Shown here: positions 45,372 through 54,539 of the stretch, piece by piece | How the letters are laid out: each line of letters begins with the position of its first letter | Position numbering within the stretch: position 1 is the first letter of the stretch | Made by a program: the position numbers and the translations under genes | Assembly (NCBI GenBank): GCA_016933055.1 | Contig: JAFGBS010000002.1 | Location: forward strand, 1-64,000 | Direction of reading: 5' to 3' | DNA from: Promethearchaeota archaeon | GTDB taxonomy: Archaea; Asgardarchaeota; Lokiarchaeia; Sigyniarchaeales; Promethearchaeaceae | Length of the DNA: 64,000 bases | The notes under the pieces: generated by a model | What the model was told of the DNA's origin: nothing | Database searches by the model: none | The model's input: only the letters and a program-made list of their open reading frames with translations

Positions 45372-45797
45372 ATGAAAGTAAAGTCAAAAAAACCAAAAAA
45401 ACAACGTTTAGCTCTTCACACAATCAAACAACACCAAACATCTAAACTGTTCATGGTTCGATTAGATGAACCCCTACAGGAAGAATGGGGTATCAAACGA
45501 ATGCCGTTACGTAAGGATGACGAAGTACGTGTCATTAAAAACGAAATGGTTGATGTTGAGGGGAAAGTCTTAAGTTTGAATAGACGGACCCGTACCATCC
45601 AAATTGAAGAGTGTACTCTTGAGAAAAAAAGCGGTGCTACCTATTACATTCCAATCTCCCCTTCAAATGTTATATTAACAAAATTTGGTGGAAAAAAAAT
45701 GGACTCATGGCGTCAGAAAATTATCGATCGGAAACAAAAATTGGAAATCGAAGTCGATGCAAAGAAAAAGATTTCGGAAAAAAAGGGGGGTAAATAG
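45372..45797 (+). CDS. rpl24: Large-subunit ribosomal protein uL24
   Basis: 141 residues, archaeal/eukaryotic L24 (L26e) form. The KOW motif is in VRKDDEVRVIKNE-like sequence (LRKDDEVRVIKNEMVDVEGK), followed by RRTRTIQIEECTLEKKSGAT and a Lys-rich tail. It is one of the first proteins to bind 23S rRNA during assembly. Confidence 0.93.
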   Translation: MKVKSKKPKKQRLALHTIKQHQTSKLFMVRLDEPLQEEWGIKRMPLRKDDEVRVIKNEMVDVEGKVLSLNRRTRTIQIEECTLEKKSGATYYIPISPSNVILTKFGGKKMDSWRQKIIDRKQKLEIEVDAKKKISEKKGGK

Positions 45798-45799
45798 AA

Positions 45800-46546
45800 A
45801 TGGGATCGAAAGGCAATAAACGACATGTTAAACGGCTTAATACTCCGAAAAATATGCCGATCGAAAAAAAAGCAGCAAAATATTTCTATAATACCCGAGC
45901 AGGACCTCATCCGAAACGGAATTCTATTCCTTTGGGGTCGCTATTAAGAGATGTACTCAAAGTTGTGGATACCCATAATGAAGCACGAAAAATACTCAAC
46001 ATGCGAAAAATCTTAGTGGATGGAATAATTCGTACCGATTCGCGGTTTCCAGTGGGATTAATGGATGTGGTAGAAATCCCAGATTTAGAAAAAACCTATA
46101 GGATTTTACCTAAATGGAAAAAGGGATTGGTCCCCTATGAATTAGAGAAGAACGAAAGTTCCTTCAAATTGTGTCGGATTGAAAATAAGAGTATCGTGAA
46201 AAATGGAAATATACAATTGAATTTACATGATGGAAGAAATATTCACATTCCCGTAAAAGACCCCAAAAAACCGAAGGAAGACATATATAAAACGATGGGA
46301 GTTTTAAAAATAAAAATACCCAGTCAAGAGATAGTCGATTATTATCCCCTGAAAGAAAATTCCCCAATTCTGGTAATGAGAGGAAAGAACCTCGGAATGA
46401 ATGGGATTGTGACAAAAATCGAAAAACGATATGGTCCTAATGCAAGCATAGTTACCATTAAAACACCCCAAGAGGAAACCCACGAAACGGCATATGCATA
46501 TTCATTCGTGGTAGGAAAAATAAAACCCGCAATCAAATTGGAATAG
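45800..46546 (+). CDS. rps4e: Small-subunit ribosomal protein eS4
   Basis: 248 residues. HVKRLNTPKNMPIEKKAAKY at the N-terminus, an S4-like RNA-binding segment (LVDGIIRTDSRFPVGLMDVV), the central eS4 domain and a KOW-like C-terminus (ILVMRGKNLGMNGIVTKI) agree with archaeal eS4. It is absent from bacteria and so supports the archaeal assignment. Confidence 0.94.
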   Translation: MGSKGNKRHVKRLNTPKNMPIEKKAAKYFYNTRAGPHPKRNSIPLGSLLRDVLKVVDTHNEARKILNMRKILVDGIIRTDSRFPVGLMDVVEIPDLEKTYRILPKWKKGLVPYELEKNESSFKLCRIENKSIVKNGNIQLNLHDGRNIHIPVKDPKKPKEDIYKTMGVLKIKIPSQEIVDYYPLKENSPILVMRGKNLGMNGIVTKIEKRYGPNASIVTIKTPQEETHETAYAYSFVVGKIKPAIKLE

Positions 46547-46555
46547 TGATCATTC

Positions 46556-47131
46556 ATGGCAAAGAAAAAGCAAGTAGCGGAATATGAACAAGATTGGAAA
46601 TCAAACCCTTTTCGTCAACCGAAAATCGAAAAAATAGTGGTTAATATCTGTGTAGGCCAAGGTGGAGAGGAATTGAATAAAGCAAAACGCATCTTGGAAT
46701 TACTCACTAAAAGTAAATCAGTTACAGTGCAAGCGAAAAAAAATGTCAAAGAGTGGGGGATTCGTAAAGGGCAATCTATCGCAGTGAAATCCACTTTACG
46801 AGGAGACAAGGCCCATCAATTCCTAAAACGGGTTTTATTTATCTATGATAATCGTATACTACGGACAGCATTTGATAATTTTGGGAATTTTTCTATCGGT
46901 GTGGATGAACATATCAAACTTCCAGACACTAAATATATTCCCGAGTTAGGAATCACTGGATTTGATGTCTCTGTACGTCTGACCCGTCCAGGATATCGTG
47001 TAAAAATCCGAAGGAAACAACGTTCAAAAATTCCCCGACATCACTATGTAAATCGCTATGAAGCCATGGAATTTATGAAGCAATTATTTAAAGTGGAAGT
47101 TGTGGATGTAATGGAGGAAAGATTCTATTAA
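46556..47131 (+). CDS. rpl5: Large-subunit ribosomal protein uL5
   Basis: 191 residues. [40 protein letters not shown] and [20 protein letters not shown] are the archaeal L5 (L11e) landmarks. It binds 5S rRNA and contacts the P-site tRNA. The gene lies 9 bases after rps4e. Confidence 0.95.
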   Translation: MAKKKQVAEYEQDWKSNPFRQPKIEKIVVNICVGQGGEELNKAKRILELLTKSKSVTVQAKKNVKEWGIRKGQSIAVKSTLRGDKAHQFLKRVLFIYDNRILRTAFDNFGNFSIGVDEHIKLPDTKYIPELGITGFDVSVRLTRPGYRVKIRRKQRSKIPRHHYVNRYEAMEFMKQLFKVEVVDVMEERFY

Positions 47132-47141
47132 AGGTGTTATT

Positions 47142-47303
47142 ATGAGTTCACAGAAAAAATCAAAAAAACGATCATCAAAAGGAACCCGATTTTGCAGAAG
47201 ATGTGGTACCAATAAAGCGATTATTCGATCGTATGGTTTAATGATCTGCCGTCGCTGCTTTCGGGAAACGGCCAATAAAATTGGATTTAAAAAATATGAT
47301 TAG
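47142..47303 (+). CDS. rps14: Small-subunit ribosomal protein uS14 (zinc-binding form)
   Basis: Only 53 residues, so easily missed. A Lys/Ser-rich start ([12 protein letters not shown]) is followed by FCRRCG and ICRRCF, a C-x2-C...C-x2-C zinc site, and the C-terminal [13 protein letters not shown] typical of S14. It starts at ATG 47142 and stops at TAG 47301-47303, between uL5 and uS8 as in other archaea. It binds the head of the small subunit. Confidence 0.95.
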   Translation: MSSQKKSKKRSSKGTRFCRRCGTNKAIIRSYGLMICRRCFRETANKIGFKKYD

Positions 47304-47315
47304 GAGAGAAAAAAA

Positions 47316-47705
47316 GTGTTACATGATCCATTAGCAGATTGTTTCTCAAACATAAAGAACGCAGAACATGCTGGTAAACGTTATGTAATTGTGAGACCTG
47401 CATCAAAAACTATAGGTATCTGTTTAAGGATACTCCAAGCAAATGGCTATATCGGGGAATTCGAATTCATCGATGATGGTCGAACCGGAAAATTTAGATT
47501 GGAACTACTTGGAAGAATCAATAAATGTGGAGTTATTAAACCACGACAACCCGTTAAGGTAACTCGATTCGAATTTATGGAGAAAAGATTCCTACCCTCT
47601 GTAAATTTTGGATTACTTATCATATCTACATCTAAGGGTGTAATGACTCATACGGAAGCGAAAAGGAGAAATTTAGGTGGACGCCTGTTGGCGTATGCCT
47701 ATTAA
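47316..47705 (+). CDS. rps8: Small-subunit ribosomal protein uS8
   Basis: 129 residues. The start is GTG at 47316 with GGAGAG upstream ([20 protein letters not shown]). [40 protein letters not shown] and the C-terminal [11 protein letters not shown] match archaeal S8. It is a primary binder of the 16S central domain. Confidence 0.95.
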   Translation: MLHDPLADCFSNIKNAEHAGKRYVIVRPASKTIGICLRILQANGYIGEFEFIDDGRTGKFRLELLGRINKCGVIKPRQPVKVTRFEFMEKRFLPSVNFGLLIISTSKGVMTHTEAKRRNLGGRLLAYAY

Positions 47706-47726
47706 TCAAATGGAGTGGGATAATAA

Positions 47727-48305
47727 ATGGTAAAATCATTCAAATCAGAAATTGTTGTTGAAATCCCAGAAGATATTACCTTCTTAATTGAGGGAAAGAA
47801 AATAACAATTGAGGGAAAGAAGGGTAAAATTGTAAAAGATTTTTCCCATATGAAGAGAGTGGATATAAAATACACTGATAAAAAAGTAATCCTCTCAAGT
47901 TTTTTCCCAAGAAAATCGACCGAGGCTAAAATGGGAACTCTCCGAAGTGTTATTACAAATGCTATTGAGGGTGTTTCCAAAGGATATACCTACAAAATGA
48001 AAATTGCGTATTCCCACTTTCCAATTACTGTGGATACGGATGGAAAAAAAATCCTTGTTAAAAATTTTATTGGAGAACGTAGCCCACGTATTACTTACAA
48101 AGCAGGCTCCCATCCAATTGAAGTGAAATCCACAAAAGAAGATGTAGTAATAACCGGCATTGATAAAGAAGAAGTGGGACAAACTGCTGCTAATATTCAA
48201 AAAATATGTCGTATCCGTCAAAAAGACAAACGAATATTCCAAGATGGAATTTATTTATATGAAAAGCATCTTGGAGATGAAATCTTCTGGAAATTGAAAG
48301 TATAA
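47727..48305 (+). CDS. rpl6: Large-subunit ribosomal protein uL6
   Basis: 192 residues, two L6 repeats. They include EGKKITIEGKKGKIVKDFSH, GTLRSVITNAIEGVSKGYTY, and the second-domain VKNFIGERSPRITYKAGSH. RIFQDGIYLYEKH is the archaeal/eukaryotic (L9e) C-terminus. It sits near the factor-binding site. Confidence 0.95.
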   Translation: MVKSFKSEIVVEIPEDITFLIEGKKITIEGKKGKIVKDFSHMKRVDIKYTDKKVILSSFFPRKSTEAKMGTLRSVITNAIEGVSKGYTYKMKIAYSHFPITVDTDGKKILVKNFIGERSPRITYKAGSHPIEVKSTKEDVVITGIDKEEVGQTAANIQKICRIRQKDKRIFQDGIYLYEKHLGDEIFWKLKV

Positions 48306-48318
48306 GGATGGTATAATT

Positions 48319-48822
48319 ATGACAAATACAGAAACAAAAAGGTTACTTAAAGAACGAGAAAATATCCAGAAAAAGAAGCCTTCCTTTAAGAGAATTGAAT
48401 CCTGGCGGTATAAGCGGGTTCATGGGGGATGGCGTGCAGCAAAAGGAATTGATTCCAAAACTCGTCAAAAACTGAAAAGTGGAGTGAAAAGTCCCAATGT
48501 TGGATATCGTTCTCCCAAAAAAGTAAGGGGATTGCATCCATCAGGATTGATCGAAGTACATCTTACTCACATTGAGGAACTCGAGAATCTTGATCCAAAA
48601 GTCCATGGGATAAAAATTTCCTCCAGAATTGGAATAAAAAAACGATTAAAGCTAGTAGAAGATATTCAAGCAAAAGGATTTAAAGTATTGAATTTAGGGA
48701 TTCCCTACGTTGAGCTCCTCCAAATTAAAGAGGAACCTGAAGAAAAGAAGAAAAAGAAGAAAGCGAAAAAGAAGTCTTCCAGAAAAAAGAAATCAAGTAA
48801 AAAAAGTACGAGTAAAAAGTAA
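48319..48822 (+). CDS. rpl32e: Large-subunit ribosomal protein eL32
   Basis: 167 residues. KKPSFKRIESWRYKRVHGGW, SPNVGYRSPKKVRGLHPSG and KVHGIKISSRIGIKKRLKLV are the eL32 core. A Lys/Ser-rich extension of about 30 residues ends the protein (KKKSSKKSTSKK), probably an rRNA-contacting tail. There is no bacterial homologue. Confidence 0.94.
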   Translation: MTNTETKRLLKERENIQKKKPSFKRIESWRYKRVHGGWRAAKGIDSKTRQKLKSGVKSPNVGYRSPKKVRGLHPSGLIEVHLTHIEELENLDPKVHGIKISSRIGIKKRLKLVEDIQAKGFKVLNLGIPYVELLQIKEEPEEKKKKKKAKKKSSRKKKSSKKSTSKK

Positions 48823-48832
48823 GTGAAATAAA

Positions 48833-49282
48833 ATGAACGTAACAGCTCAAAAGCGTATGGCTGCTGAAATCCTAAAATGTGGAAAGAATCGGATCTTCAT
48901 CGATCCCGAATATGTAGATGATGTAATAATGGCGATCACACGGGAAGACATCCGGAATTTGATCCAACAAGGGATTATTCAAAAGCGTCAGAAAATCGGA
49001 ATAAGTAAATACCGTAATAATCTGAGAAAAGAACGCAAGAAAAGGGGAAGAGCTCGCGGATATGGAAAAAGGAAGGGAGTGACCACTGCACGGAATCCAA
49101 GTAAACGTGCATGGATCAATACCATTCGACCCTTACGGAGAGAATTAAAAGAATTAAGAGATACCGGCAAAATTGAAAAAAGTGTATACCGAAAAATGTA
49201 TCTTCGAGCTAAAGGAGGATCTTTTAAATCTGTAGCAACCCTTCGCCGGTATTTACAGGAGCAGAAGCTCATTAAAAAATAG
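48833..49282 (+). CDS. rpl19e: Large-subunit ribosomal protein eL19
   Basis: 149 residues. LTAQKRMAA-type start (here NVTAQKRMAAEILKCGKNRI), DVIMAITREDIRNLIQQGII, the basic GRARGYGKRKGVTTARNPSK loop and AKGGSFKSVATLRRYL identify eL19. It is archaeal/eukaryotic only. Confidence 0.95.
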   Translation: MNVTAQKRMAAEILKCGKNRIFIDPEYVDDVIMAITREDIRNLIQQGIIQKRQKIGISKYRNNLRKERKKRGRARGYGKRKGVTTARNPSKRAWINTIRPLRRELKELRDTGKIEKSVYRKMYLRAKGGSFKSVATLRRYLQEQKLIKK

Positions 49283-49293
49283 AAGTGAGAATT

Positions 49294-49881
49294 ATGGCAG
49301 GTCCACGATATCGAGTATCAATGCGCAGACGGAGAGAAGGTAAAACCAATTATCAATCACGGTTAAAATTAGTGTTATCAGGAAAACCGCGATTAGTAGT
49401 ACGTGCAAGTATCCATTCCATAATAGTGCAAGTGGTCGAAGCACGCTTGAAAGGAGATAAAGTGCTTGTAAGTGCGCATTCCAGCCAACTAGTAAAATAT
49501 GGATGGAAGTATAATTCAGGTAATATCCCTTCAGCTTATCTGGTGGGATATTTATGTGGTTTACGCGCAAAAGATAAAAAAATAAAAGAATGTGTTCTGG
49601 ATTTGGGAATACTAGTTCATAAACACCGAGTATATGCAGCATTCAAAGGTTTTTTGGATGGAGGAATAGAAGTCCCTCATGGGGATTCTGTATTCAAGAA
49701 ACTAAACTTGGAATCCCGAATCAATGGTACACACATAAAAGATTATGCAATATTAATTCAAAAGAAGGATAAAAAGAAATACGAGCGAGAATTCTCAGCT
49801 TACTTAAAAAATGGATTAGATCCAAGTAAAATTACTGAGGATTTCGATAAAATTAAAAATTCAATAACGAAGAAACTATAA
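49294..49881 (+). CDS. rpl18: Large-subunit ribosomal protein uL18
   Basis: 195 residues from ATG 49294 (MAGPRYRVSMRRRREGKTNY), the standard archaeal N-terminus. A GTG at 49285 in frame would add three residues, but GAAGTGAG there looks like the ribosome site. KPRLVVRASIHSIIVQVVEA and GYLCGLRAKDK are core motifs. It binds 5S rRNA together with uL5. Confidence 0.94.
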   Translation: MAGPRYRVSMRRRREGKTNYQSRLKLVLSGKPRLVVRASIHSIIVQVVEARLKGDKVLVSAHSSQLVKYGWKYNSGNIPSAYLVGYLCGLRAKDKKIKECVLDLGILVHKHRVYAAFKGFLDGGIEVPHGDSVFKKLNLESRINGTHIKDYAILIQKKDKKKYEREFSAYLKNGLDPSKITEDFDKIKNSITKKL

Positions 49882-49894
49882 AAAAGGTAAGTAT

Positions 49895-50578
49895 ATGTCT
49901 TCCAATACAGAAAATCGATCCGAACCACGAAGGGGGAGGGATCGGAGAGTACGACGCAGACCACAACCCCCCGAATGGATTCCTCGTACATCATTAGGTG
50001 AAGCAGTGAAGAATGGGTTGATCACGACCATAGAAGAAATCTTTCAGAATAATTATAAGGTTCGAGAAAAAGAGATCTTTGATATGTTGCTTCCTAATAT
50101 GAAAGAGGAAGTTGTAGATATTAACATGGTCCAAAAGCAGACGGATGCTGGTCAACAATCTAAGTTTAAGGCAACTGTTTGCGTAGGAAATGATGAAGGG
50201 TATGTTGGGATCGGATCGATTAAACATAAAGAAGTCGGTCCAGCAATTCGGAAAAGCATCAATCGGGCAAAACTAAATATTATCCCAGTAAAACGAGGAT
50301 GTGGTAGCTGGGAATGTAACTGTGGAGATAATCACAGTGTGGCATACAATTCTGAGGGAAAGATGGGAAGCGTAAAAGTTAGATTGACGCCAGCCCCCAA
50401 GGGAACGGGGTTAGTATGTTCCGATGCAGCAAAAATACCATTACGACTTGCTGGTATCAAAGATTGTTTCGTTTATATAAAAGGCAATTCAAAGAACGCA
50501 GAAAATACCGCAAAAGCTGTGATTAATGCTTTAAAAAATGCATATAACACAATGGCTCCATCAGAATGGGGTCGGTAA
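49895..50578 (+). CDS. rps5: Small-subunit ribosomal protein uS5
   Basis: 227 residues. The N-terminal double-stranded-RNA-binding domain has FKATVCVGNDEGYVGIGSIK, and the second domain RLTPAPKGTGLVCSDAAKIP and LAGIKDCFVYIKGNSKNAEN, in the archaeal S5 (S2e) arrangement. An Arg-rich leader (RRGRDRRVRRRP) precedes the core. It lies at the mRNA entry and decoding region. Confidence 0.95.
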   Translation: MSSNTENRSEPRRGRDRRVRRRPQPPEWIPRTSLGEAVKNGLITTIEEIFQNNYKVREKEIFDMLLPNMKEEVVDINMVQKQTDAGQQSKFKATVCVGNDEGYVGIGSIKHKEVGPAIRKSINRAKLNIIPVKRGCGSWECNCGDNHSVAYNSEGKMGSVKVRLTPAPKGTGLVCSDAAKIPLRLAGIKDCFVYIKGNSKNAENTAKAVINALKNAYNTMAPSEWGR

Positions 50579-50603
50579 TAAAAATAACCACAGGGTGTAA
50601 AAA

Positions 50604-51107
50604 ATGGCAAAGGAGAAAGGTAGTACTAAAACAGAAAATAAACTCATGCTTGTGATTCGGGTTCGAGGAGCTCCTCACATGAACTATAAGATTCATGATA
50701 CACTGAAAATGTTGCGATTAAACAAAGTTAATCATGCATCGTTAGTATTTGCTGATAAAAGTATGATGGGGATGTTGCGAAGAGCGAAAGATTACATTGC
50801 ATATGGTGAGGTAGATAAAGAAACTGTACTTAAACTCCTCAACAACCGTGCTTTAGTTAAAGGTAATCTCCCACTCACAGACAAACATATCAAAAAGCAT
50901 TCGAAATTTACCAGTGTTAAGGCATTTGCAGATGCTTTAATTAGTGGTGAGGTAAAATTAAATGATATTAATGAATTGAAACCTGTATTTAGATTACACC
51001 CTCCCATTGGAGGACATCGTGGAACTGTGAAAAAACATTATCACGCGGGAGGAACACTTGGGCATGTTGGAGAATTTATCAATGTGCTTGCAAGTAAAAT
51101 GATATAG
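50604..51107 (+). CDS. rpl30: Large-subunit ribosomal protein uL30
   Basis: 167 residues, the longer archaeal/eukaryotic (L7e) form. MLVIRVRGAPHMNYKIHDTL, LRLNKVNHASLVFADKSMMG and the C-terminal FRLHPPIGGHRGTVKKHYHA are diagnostic. The gene follows rps5 by 25 bases. Confidence 0.95.
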   Translation: MAKEKGSTKTENKLMLVIRVRGAPHMNYKIHDTLKMLRLNKVNHASLVFADKSMMGMLRRAKDYIAYGEVDKETVLKLLNNRALVKGNLPLTDKHIKKHSKFTSVKAFADALISGEVKLNDINELKPVFRLHPPIGGHRGTVKKHYHAGGTLGHVGEFINVLASKMI

Positions 51108-51120
51108 GAGAGTTAACATC

Positions 51121-51624
51121 ATGACAATGAAATTTAAAAAACATGTGAACAAATACCGAGGAAAACGAACTCATGGATTCGGAAGACAACAAGGTCGAAG
51201 AAAAACCGGACGAAAGCACGGACATGGGTTAACCACAGGATGGCAAAAGGGACAAAAATCCTATATGGTTAAACAAAAATCGTTAGGATTTCCCACTCAA
51301 AAATATGGTAAGAAAATCAAGCGTAGTCCATGGAAATTCGGAAAACATGGATTCTCACGACCACAAACCCAAGTGAGAATCTACAGGAAGAACTTCATTA
51401 ATATCGGTTCCCTAAATGCAAAATTGGATGGATGGGTAAAGGAGGATCTGGCACAGAAGTCTGGTGACACCTATTCCGTAGATTTAGATAACTTAAATAT
51501 TCAAAAAATACTCGCAAAGGGTTCGATAACAAAAAAAGTTCAAGTACGAGTTAGGTCAATCAGTGAATATGCGAAAGAAGAAATTGAAAAAGCAGGAGGA
51601 AAAGTTTTCCTCATTGAATCATGA
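51121..51624 (+). CDS. rpl15: Large-subunit ribosomal protein uL15
   Basis: 167 residues. YRGKRTHGFGRQQGRRKTGR, KHGHGLTTGWQKGQKSYM and the C-terminal EYAKEEIEKAGGKVFLIES match archaeal L15 (L27a). It is the last gene of the operon. secY, which follows uL15 in most archaea, is not here, because a minus-strand gene ends 5 bases downstream. Confidence 0.95.
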   Translation: MTMKFKKHVNKYRGKRTHGFGRQQGRRKTGRKHGHGLTTGWQKGQKSYMVKQKSLGFPTQKYGKKIKRSPWKFGKHGFSRPQTQVRIYRKNFINIGSLNAKLDGWVKEDLAQKSGDTYSVDLDNLNIQKILAKGSITKKVQVRVRSISEYAKEEIEKAGGKVFLIES

Positions 51625-51625
51625 T

Positions 51626-51652
51626 ATTTTTATTTTTTATTTTTATTCTTTA
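51626..51652 (+). terminator. T-rich end of the ribosomal operon
   Basis: A run of T5, T6 and T5 blocks separated by single A residues starts directly after the uL15 stop. The same bases on the other strand encode the Lys/Asn tail of the convergent gene. A T-tract terminator is likely. Confidence 0.45.
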
Positions 51653-52820
51653 ACGCTAATTCTGTAAAACCCGCTGCTTGCATTAAACTTCCTTCAATTT
51701 CTACTTCTTTAGCTACTCTCGAGGTATCAAGCAAAACTTTTTGGTGTTTGAAATATACGGAAGAATACAAAGCTCCATATGCTTTTCCTCCACCTAAATA
51801 CACTAAAGTTCGATAAATAAAGTTACCTGAGACCCCATCCGGTGCCAAAAGAAAATTACCCTTTTTCACGGCGTTCTCAATTAAAATTTGATCATTTGAG
51901 ATTTGGTATTTAGTAGGCGAGTCATTTTCGAAATATGTTACTAAAAGCTCGGCAGTTTCTAATGTTTCATCCACATATTTGTTTCTACCTATATCTCCTA
52001 ATCTTCCACCACTCATCACGGATAAATGGGGTTCAATTCCTAATTCTGTTAATATGAGTGCAGCATTATTCAAAATGTATTTCTTTTTTTCAAAATTTGT
52101 TGCTTCATCGATTCCTACGGGAGCAAATAGAAATTGCAAATTATCAGAAGTTTCCATTAACGCGATCCGTGAAATTCGTAAGACATCATATATATCAGTC
52201 CGTAAGGATGTTAACATCAGCTTTAAAAACCCCAGAAAACGGGCTGCTGATATTGCACCCCGTATTCCTGAAAATTGATGAATCCATTTTTCTAATTTGG
52301 GATTCTTCACGATATCTGCTATAGGTTTAGAAGTAACTAATTCGACGATTAAATCAAAAAACACTATGCTGAGAATTATCCGCTCGGGATGATAGCATAC
52401 TATTTTATATACTCCACCAGTTTTACGAATTTCTTCCGTTTTTTCATACACTATACGGATAATCTGGTAAATATGCTCGAGATATTCGTTAACCTTTACT
52501 ATAGTTTCTCCTTTAAGTGCATCCGCTGGTTTCAGAGAATCATCGGTTTCAAATTCCAGTTCTCCTTGTGTAAGCGAAATATTTCCTATTTCCCTTTCTA
52601 TTTTAAGATCATACCCCTTAATCTCAGAGTCTTTCTTATTATTTGGATAGGAATCATATCCACCAACCAGAACAATAAGATTCTTATATTTTTTCGCAAA
52701 TGTCTCGCAAACAGTTTGTATCTTCTGGTTTTGATCCTTCTCTTCTCCTAAACCTATTAATATATTAAATTGATGTCCTTTGATATTTTGTTCTATTATA
52801 TCTAATATGTTTTTTTTCAA
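51630..52820 (-). CDS. MtxX / methanogenesis marker 4-like protein (phosphate acyltransferase-like fold)
   Basis: 396 residues. The C-terminal half carries the family's features: LSVMSGGRLGDIGRNKYVDE, then IENAVKKGNFLLAPDGVSGN and FIYRTLVYLGGGKAYGALYS. These resemble the phosphate acetyl/butyryltransferase fold of the methanogen-marker-4 group. The N-terminal 170 residues are less typical. It starts at TTG 52820 with a strong GGAGG 8 bases upstream. Function unknown. No methanogenesis genes are in the window, so the name should not be taken to imply methanogenesis. Confidence 0.7.
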   Translation of the reverse strand: MKKNILDIIEQNIKGHQFNILIGLGEEKDQNQKIQTVCETFAKKYKNLIVLVGGYDSYPNNKKDSEIKGYDLKIEREIGNISLTQGELEFETDDSLKPADALKGETIVKVNEYLEHIYQIIRIVYEKTEEIRKTGGVYKIVCYHPERIILSIVFFDLIVELVTSKPIADIVKNPKLEKWIHQFSGIRGAISAARFLGFLKLMLTSLRTDIYDVLRISRIALMETSDNLQFLFAPVGIDEATNFEKKKYILNNAALILTELGIEPHLSVMSGGRLGDIGRNKYVDETLETAELLVTYFENDSPTKYQISNDQILIENAVKKGNFLLAPDGVSGNFIYRTLVYLGGGKAYGALYSSVYFKHQKVLLDTSRVAKEVEIEGSLMQAAGFTELALKNKNKK

Positions 52821-52840
52821 TCTAGTTCCTCCAGATCGCT

Positions 52841-53938
52841 CTAAGTTATTATAAATATTAAGATTAGAAATTGAATAATGTTATATAACGCATGGGCAGT
52901 GATTGCACTAATAAGATTCTTTCTCCAAATAAAGAGAAATCCTAGTATCAGCGATAAACTGAAATAAGGAAAGAAAGTAAAAAAGAGTAATGGTGGGGAG
53001 ATCACAAAGGGGTAAATGTGAAAGGCAGAAAAATAAATTGCAGTTATTACTAGTGCCATTAGTTTTCCCACTTGAGGATTTTTAAAGGAATTTTGAAAAC
53101 CTTTTTGAGTAAATCCTCGAAATAATACTTCTTCAGAGGGAGCTATCGAAAAAATCATAAGTAAGGAGTATATTATAATAAGCGGAATAGTGCTTGGGAA
53201 AGCCACTGAGATATTTTCAACATCTGTGTTTAGTATTTCTTGAGCCGGGATACCAAAAATAAATTGGGTAAGGTATGCAGAGAGCCATTGAACTCCATAA
53301 ACTAAACCCGTCATTATTAAAGAAAATCCAGCTCCAATTCCAATTTCCTTGAACCACTCGGAAGTAGTTAACCCAAATGGTATGCCTATTGATCTCCAGC
53401 GTTCTTTTTTAGATGCATTTTGAGGGAAAAATGGTGCTGTAAATAAAAAGGGAATTAGCAGAAAAACTAGTTGTGTACTGAATTCTATTATAGTAATGGC
53501 TAAAATATGTTCATCTAAAAATGCATTAACATCAAGATTGGTAATGTCCTCAATAACCAAAACCATATACACAAGTAAAATCACCACTGATAGTATCAAT
53601 TTAGCCAATACTGCCAATATGGGAACACCCAGAGCCGCACCCCACTTCCAAGGTTTTCGAGCTCGATAAGAGGGATGATATTTCGGTATCGATTGGGGAT
53701 CATATTCTTGCTTGTGAGGAGGAGGAGGTCTGTTTGGTGTAACGCTATACAAGCTATCGATCTCTTCAGAGGTTAAAGGAATATTCATCCATTCTTCTAT
53801 TTTCTCTTTAGGTATAAATTTTATCAAGTATGTCCCACAAGACATGCAATATCTCATATCTGAGCTCCACTCTAACGGTTTACCACAACCTGGGCAATAT
53901 CTTAAAATCGCATGTTTTGAATTGGATGAATCGTTCAT
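52841..53938 (-). CDS. CPBP intramembrane protease with N-terminal zinc ribbon
   Basis: 365 residues. A zinc ribbon (YCPGCGKPLEW then YCMSCGTYL) occupies residues 14-40. A linker rich in Pro follows, then about eight helices with the CPBP motif PSEEVLFRGFTQKGF (E-E-x-x-x-R), AFHIYPF (His) and AITAHALYN (His-x-x-x-N). The membrane domain resembles the CPBP protein at 20482, but the zinc ribbon is extra. It could tie protease activity to a partner or nucleic acid. The substrate is unknown. Confidence 0.78.
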   Translation of the reverse strand: MNDSSNSKHAILRYCPGCGKPLEWSSDMRYCMSCGTYLIKFIPKEKIEEWMNIPLTSEEIDSLYSVTPNRPPPPHKQEYDPQSIPKYHPSYRARKPWKWGAALGVPILAVLAKLILSVVILLVYMVLVIEDITNLDVNAFLDEHILAITIIEFSTQLVFLLIPFLFTAPFFPQNASKKERWRSIGIPFGLTTSEWFKEIGIGAGFSLIMTGLVYGVQWLSAYLTQFIFGIPAQEILNTDVENISVAFPSTIPLIIIYSLLMIFSIAPSEEVLFRGFTQKGFQNSFKNPQVGKLMALVITAIYFSAFHIYPFVISPPLLFFTFFPYFSLSLILGFLFIWRKNLISAITAHALYNIIQFLILIFIIT

Positions 53939-53992
53939 TGGTGGATACCCTTGTAATTGGGATATAGAAGCAATATTACTTGATAAGGTTGA

Positions 53993-54436
53993 TTATGTCG
54001 TTTTATCAGAGAAAATAATGGGAATTTCTTTGACTTGAGTTTTCTTTTGAAGAATATACGCTTTCATCTGAACGGTTTGGTTCCCAAATATCACCCAGAC
54101 AAGATAGGGATATAATTTTCCTATGTGTTGAATCGTGACTCTATCATATGTTGAAACATATGCATCATCTGGGTGAGAATGGAAAATTCCAATGAGAAGT
54201 AATTTTTTTTTGTCGTAGGCAATACACTGATGGAACAATTCCATTTCGTCGATCTGAAATTCAACTGATGAATGAATGACATTATGGAGTTCAACTACTG
54301 CTTCTGCGTAATAAGTATCATCGTCTGAACTATCTTTTCTTCCGAACAGAGCAGCACAAGATTCTTGGGGATAGTGAGACCTTGAAATGTGCATAAGTTT
54401 CATTTGCAAATCACGGGAAATATTTAATTGTCCCAT
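53993..54436 (-). CDS. JAMM/MPN-domain metalloprotease (JAB family)
   Basis: 147 residues, the size of single-domain JAMM proteins. A Glu in QESCAALFGRK, H-S-H in GIFHSHPDDAYVSTYD, and the following Ser and Asp make up the zinc site. The spacing from the second His to the Ser is six residues rather than the usual seven, and I read the DNA twice to confirm it. Family members remove ubiquitin-like modifiers, or process sulfur-carrier proteins in prokaryotes. Its start faces the PCI-like gene 103 bases away, so the two share a control region. Confidence 0.82.
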   Translation of the reverse strand: MGQLNISRDLQMKLMHISRSHYPQESCAALFGRKDSSDDDTYYAEAVVELHNVIHSSVEFQIDEMELFHQCIAYDKKKLLLIGIFHSHPDDAYVSTYDRVTIQHIGKLYPYLVWVIFGNQTVQMKAYILQKKTQVKEIPIIFSDKTT

Positions 54437-54539
54437 TAAGTAATCAACACGCTAGATTTTTGAATAGGAATTATGGTAATTTAATTAGGAATTTTGCGAA
54501 TTTATATTGCAATATCAAATAGGGTAGGGAGAGAGTAAT

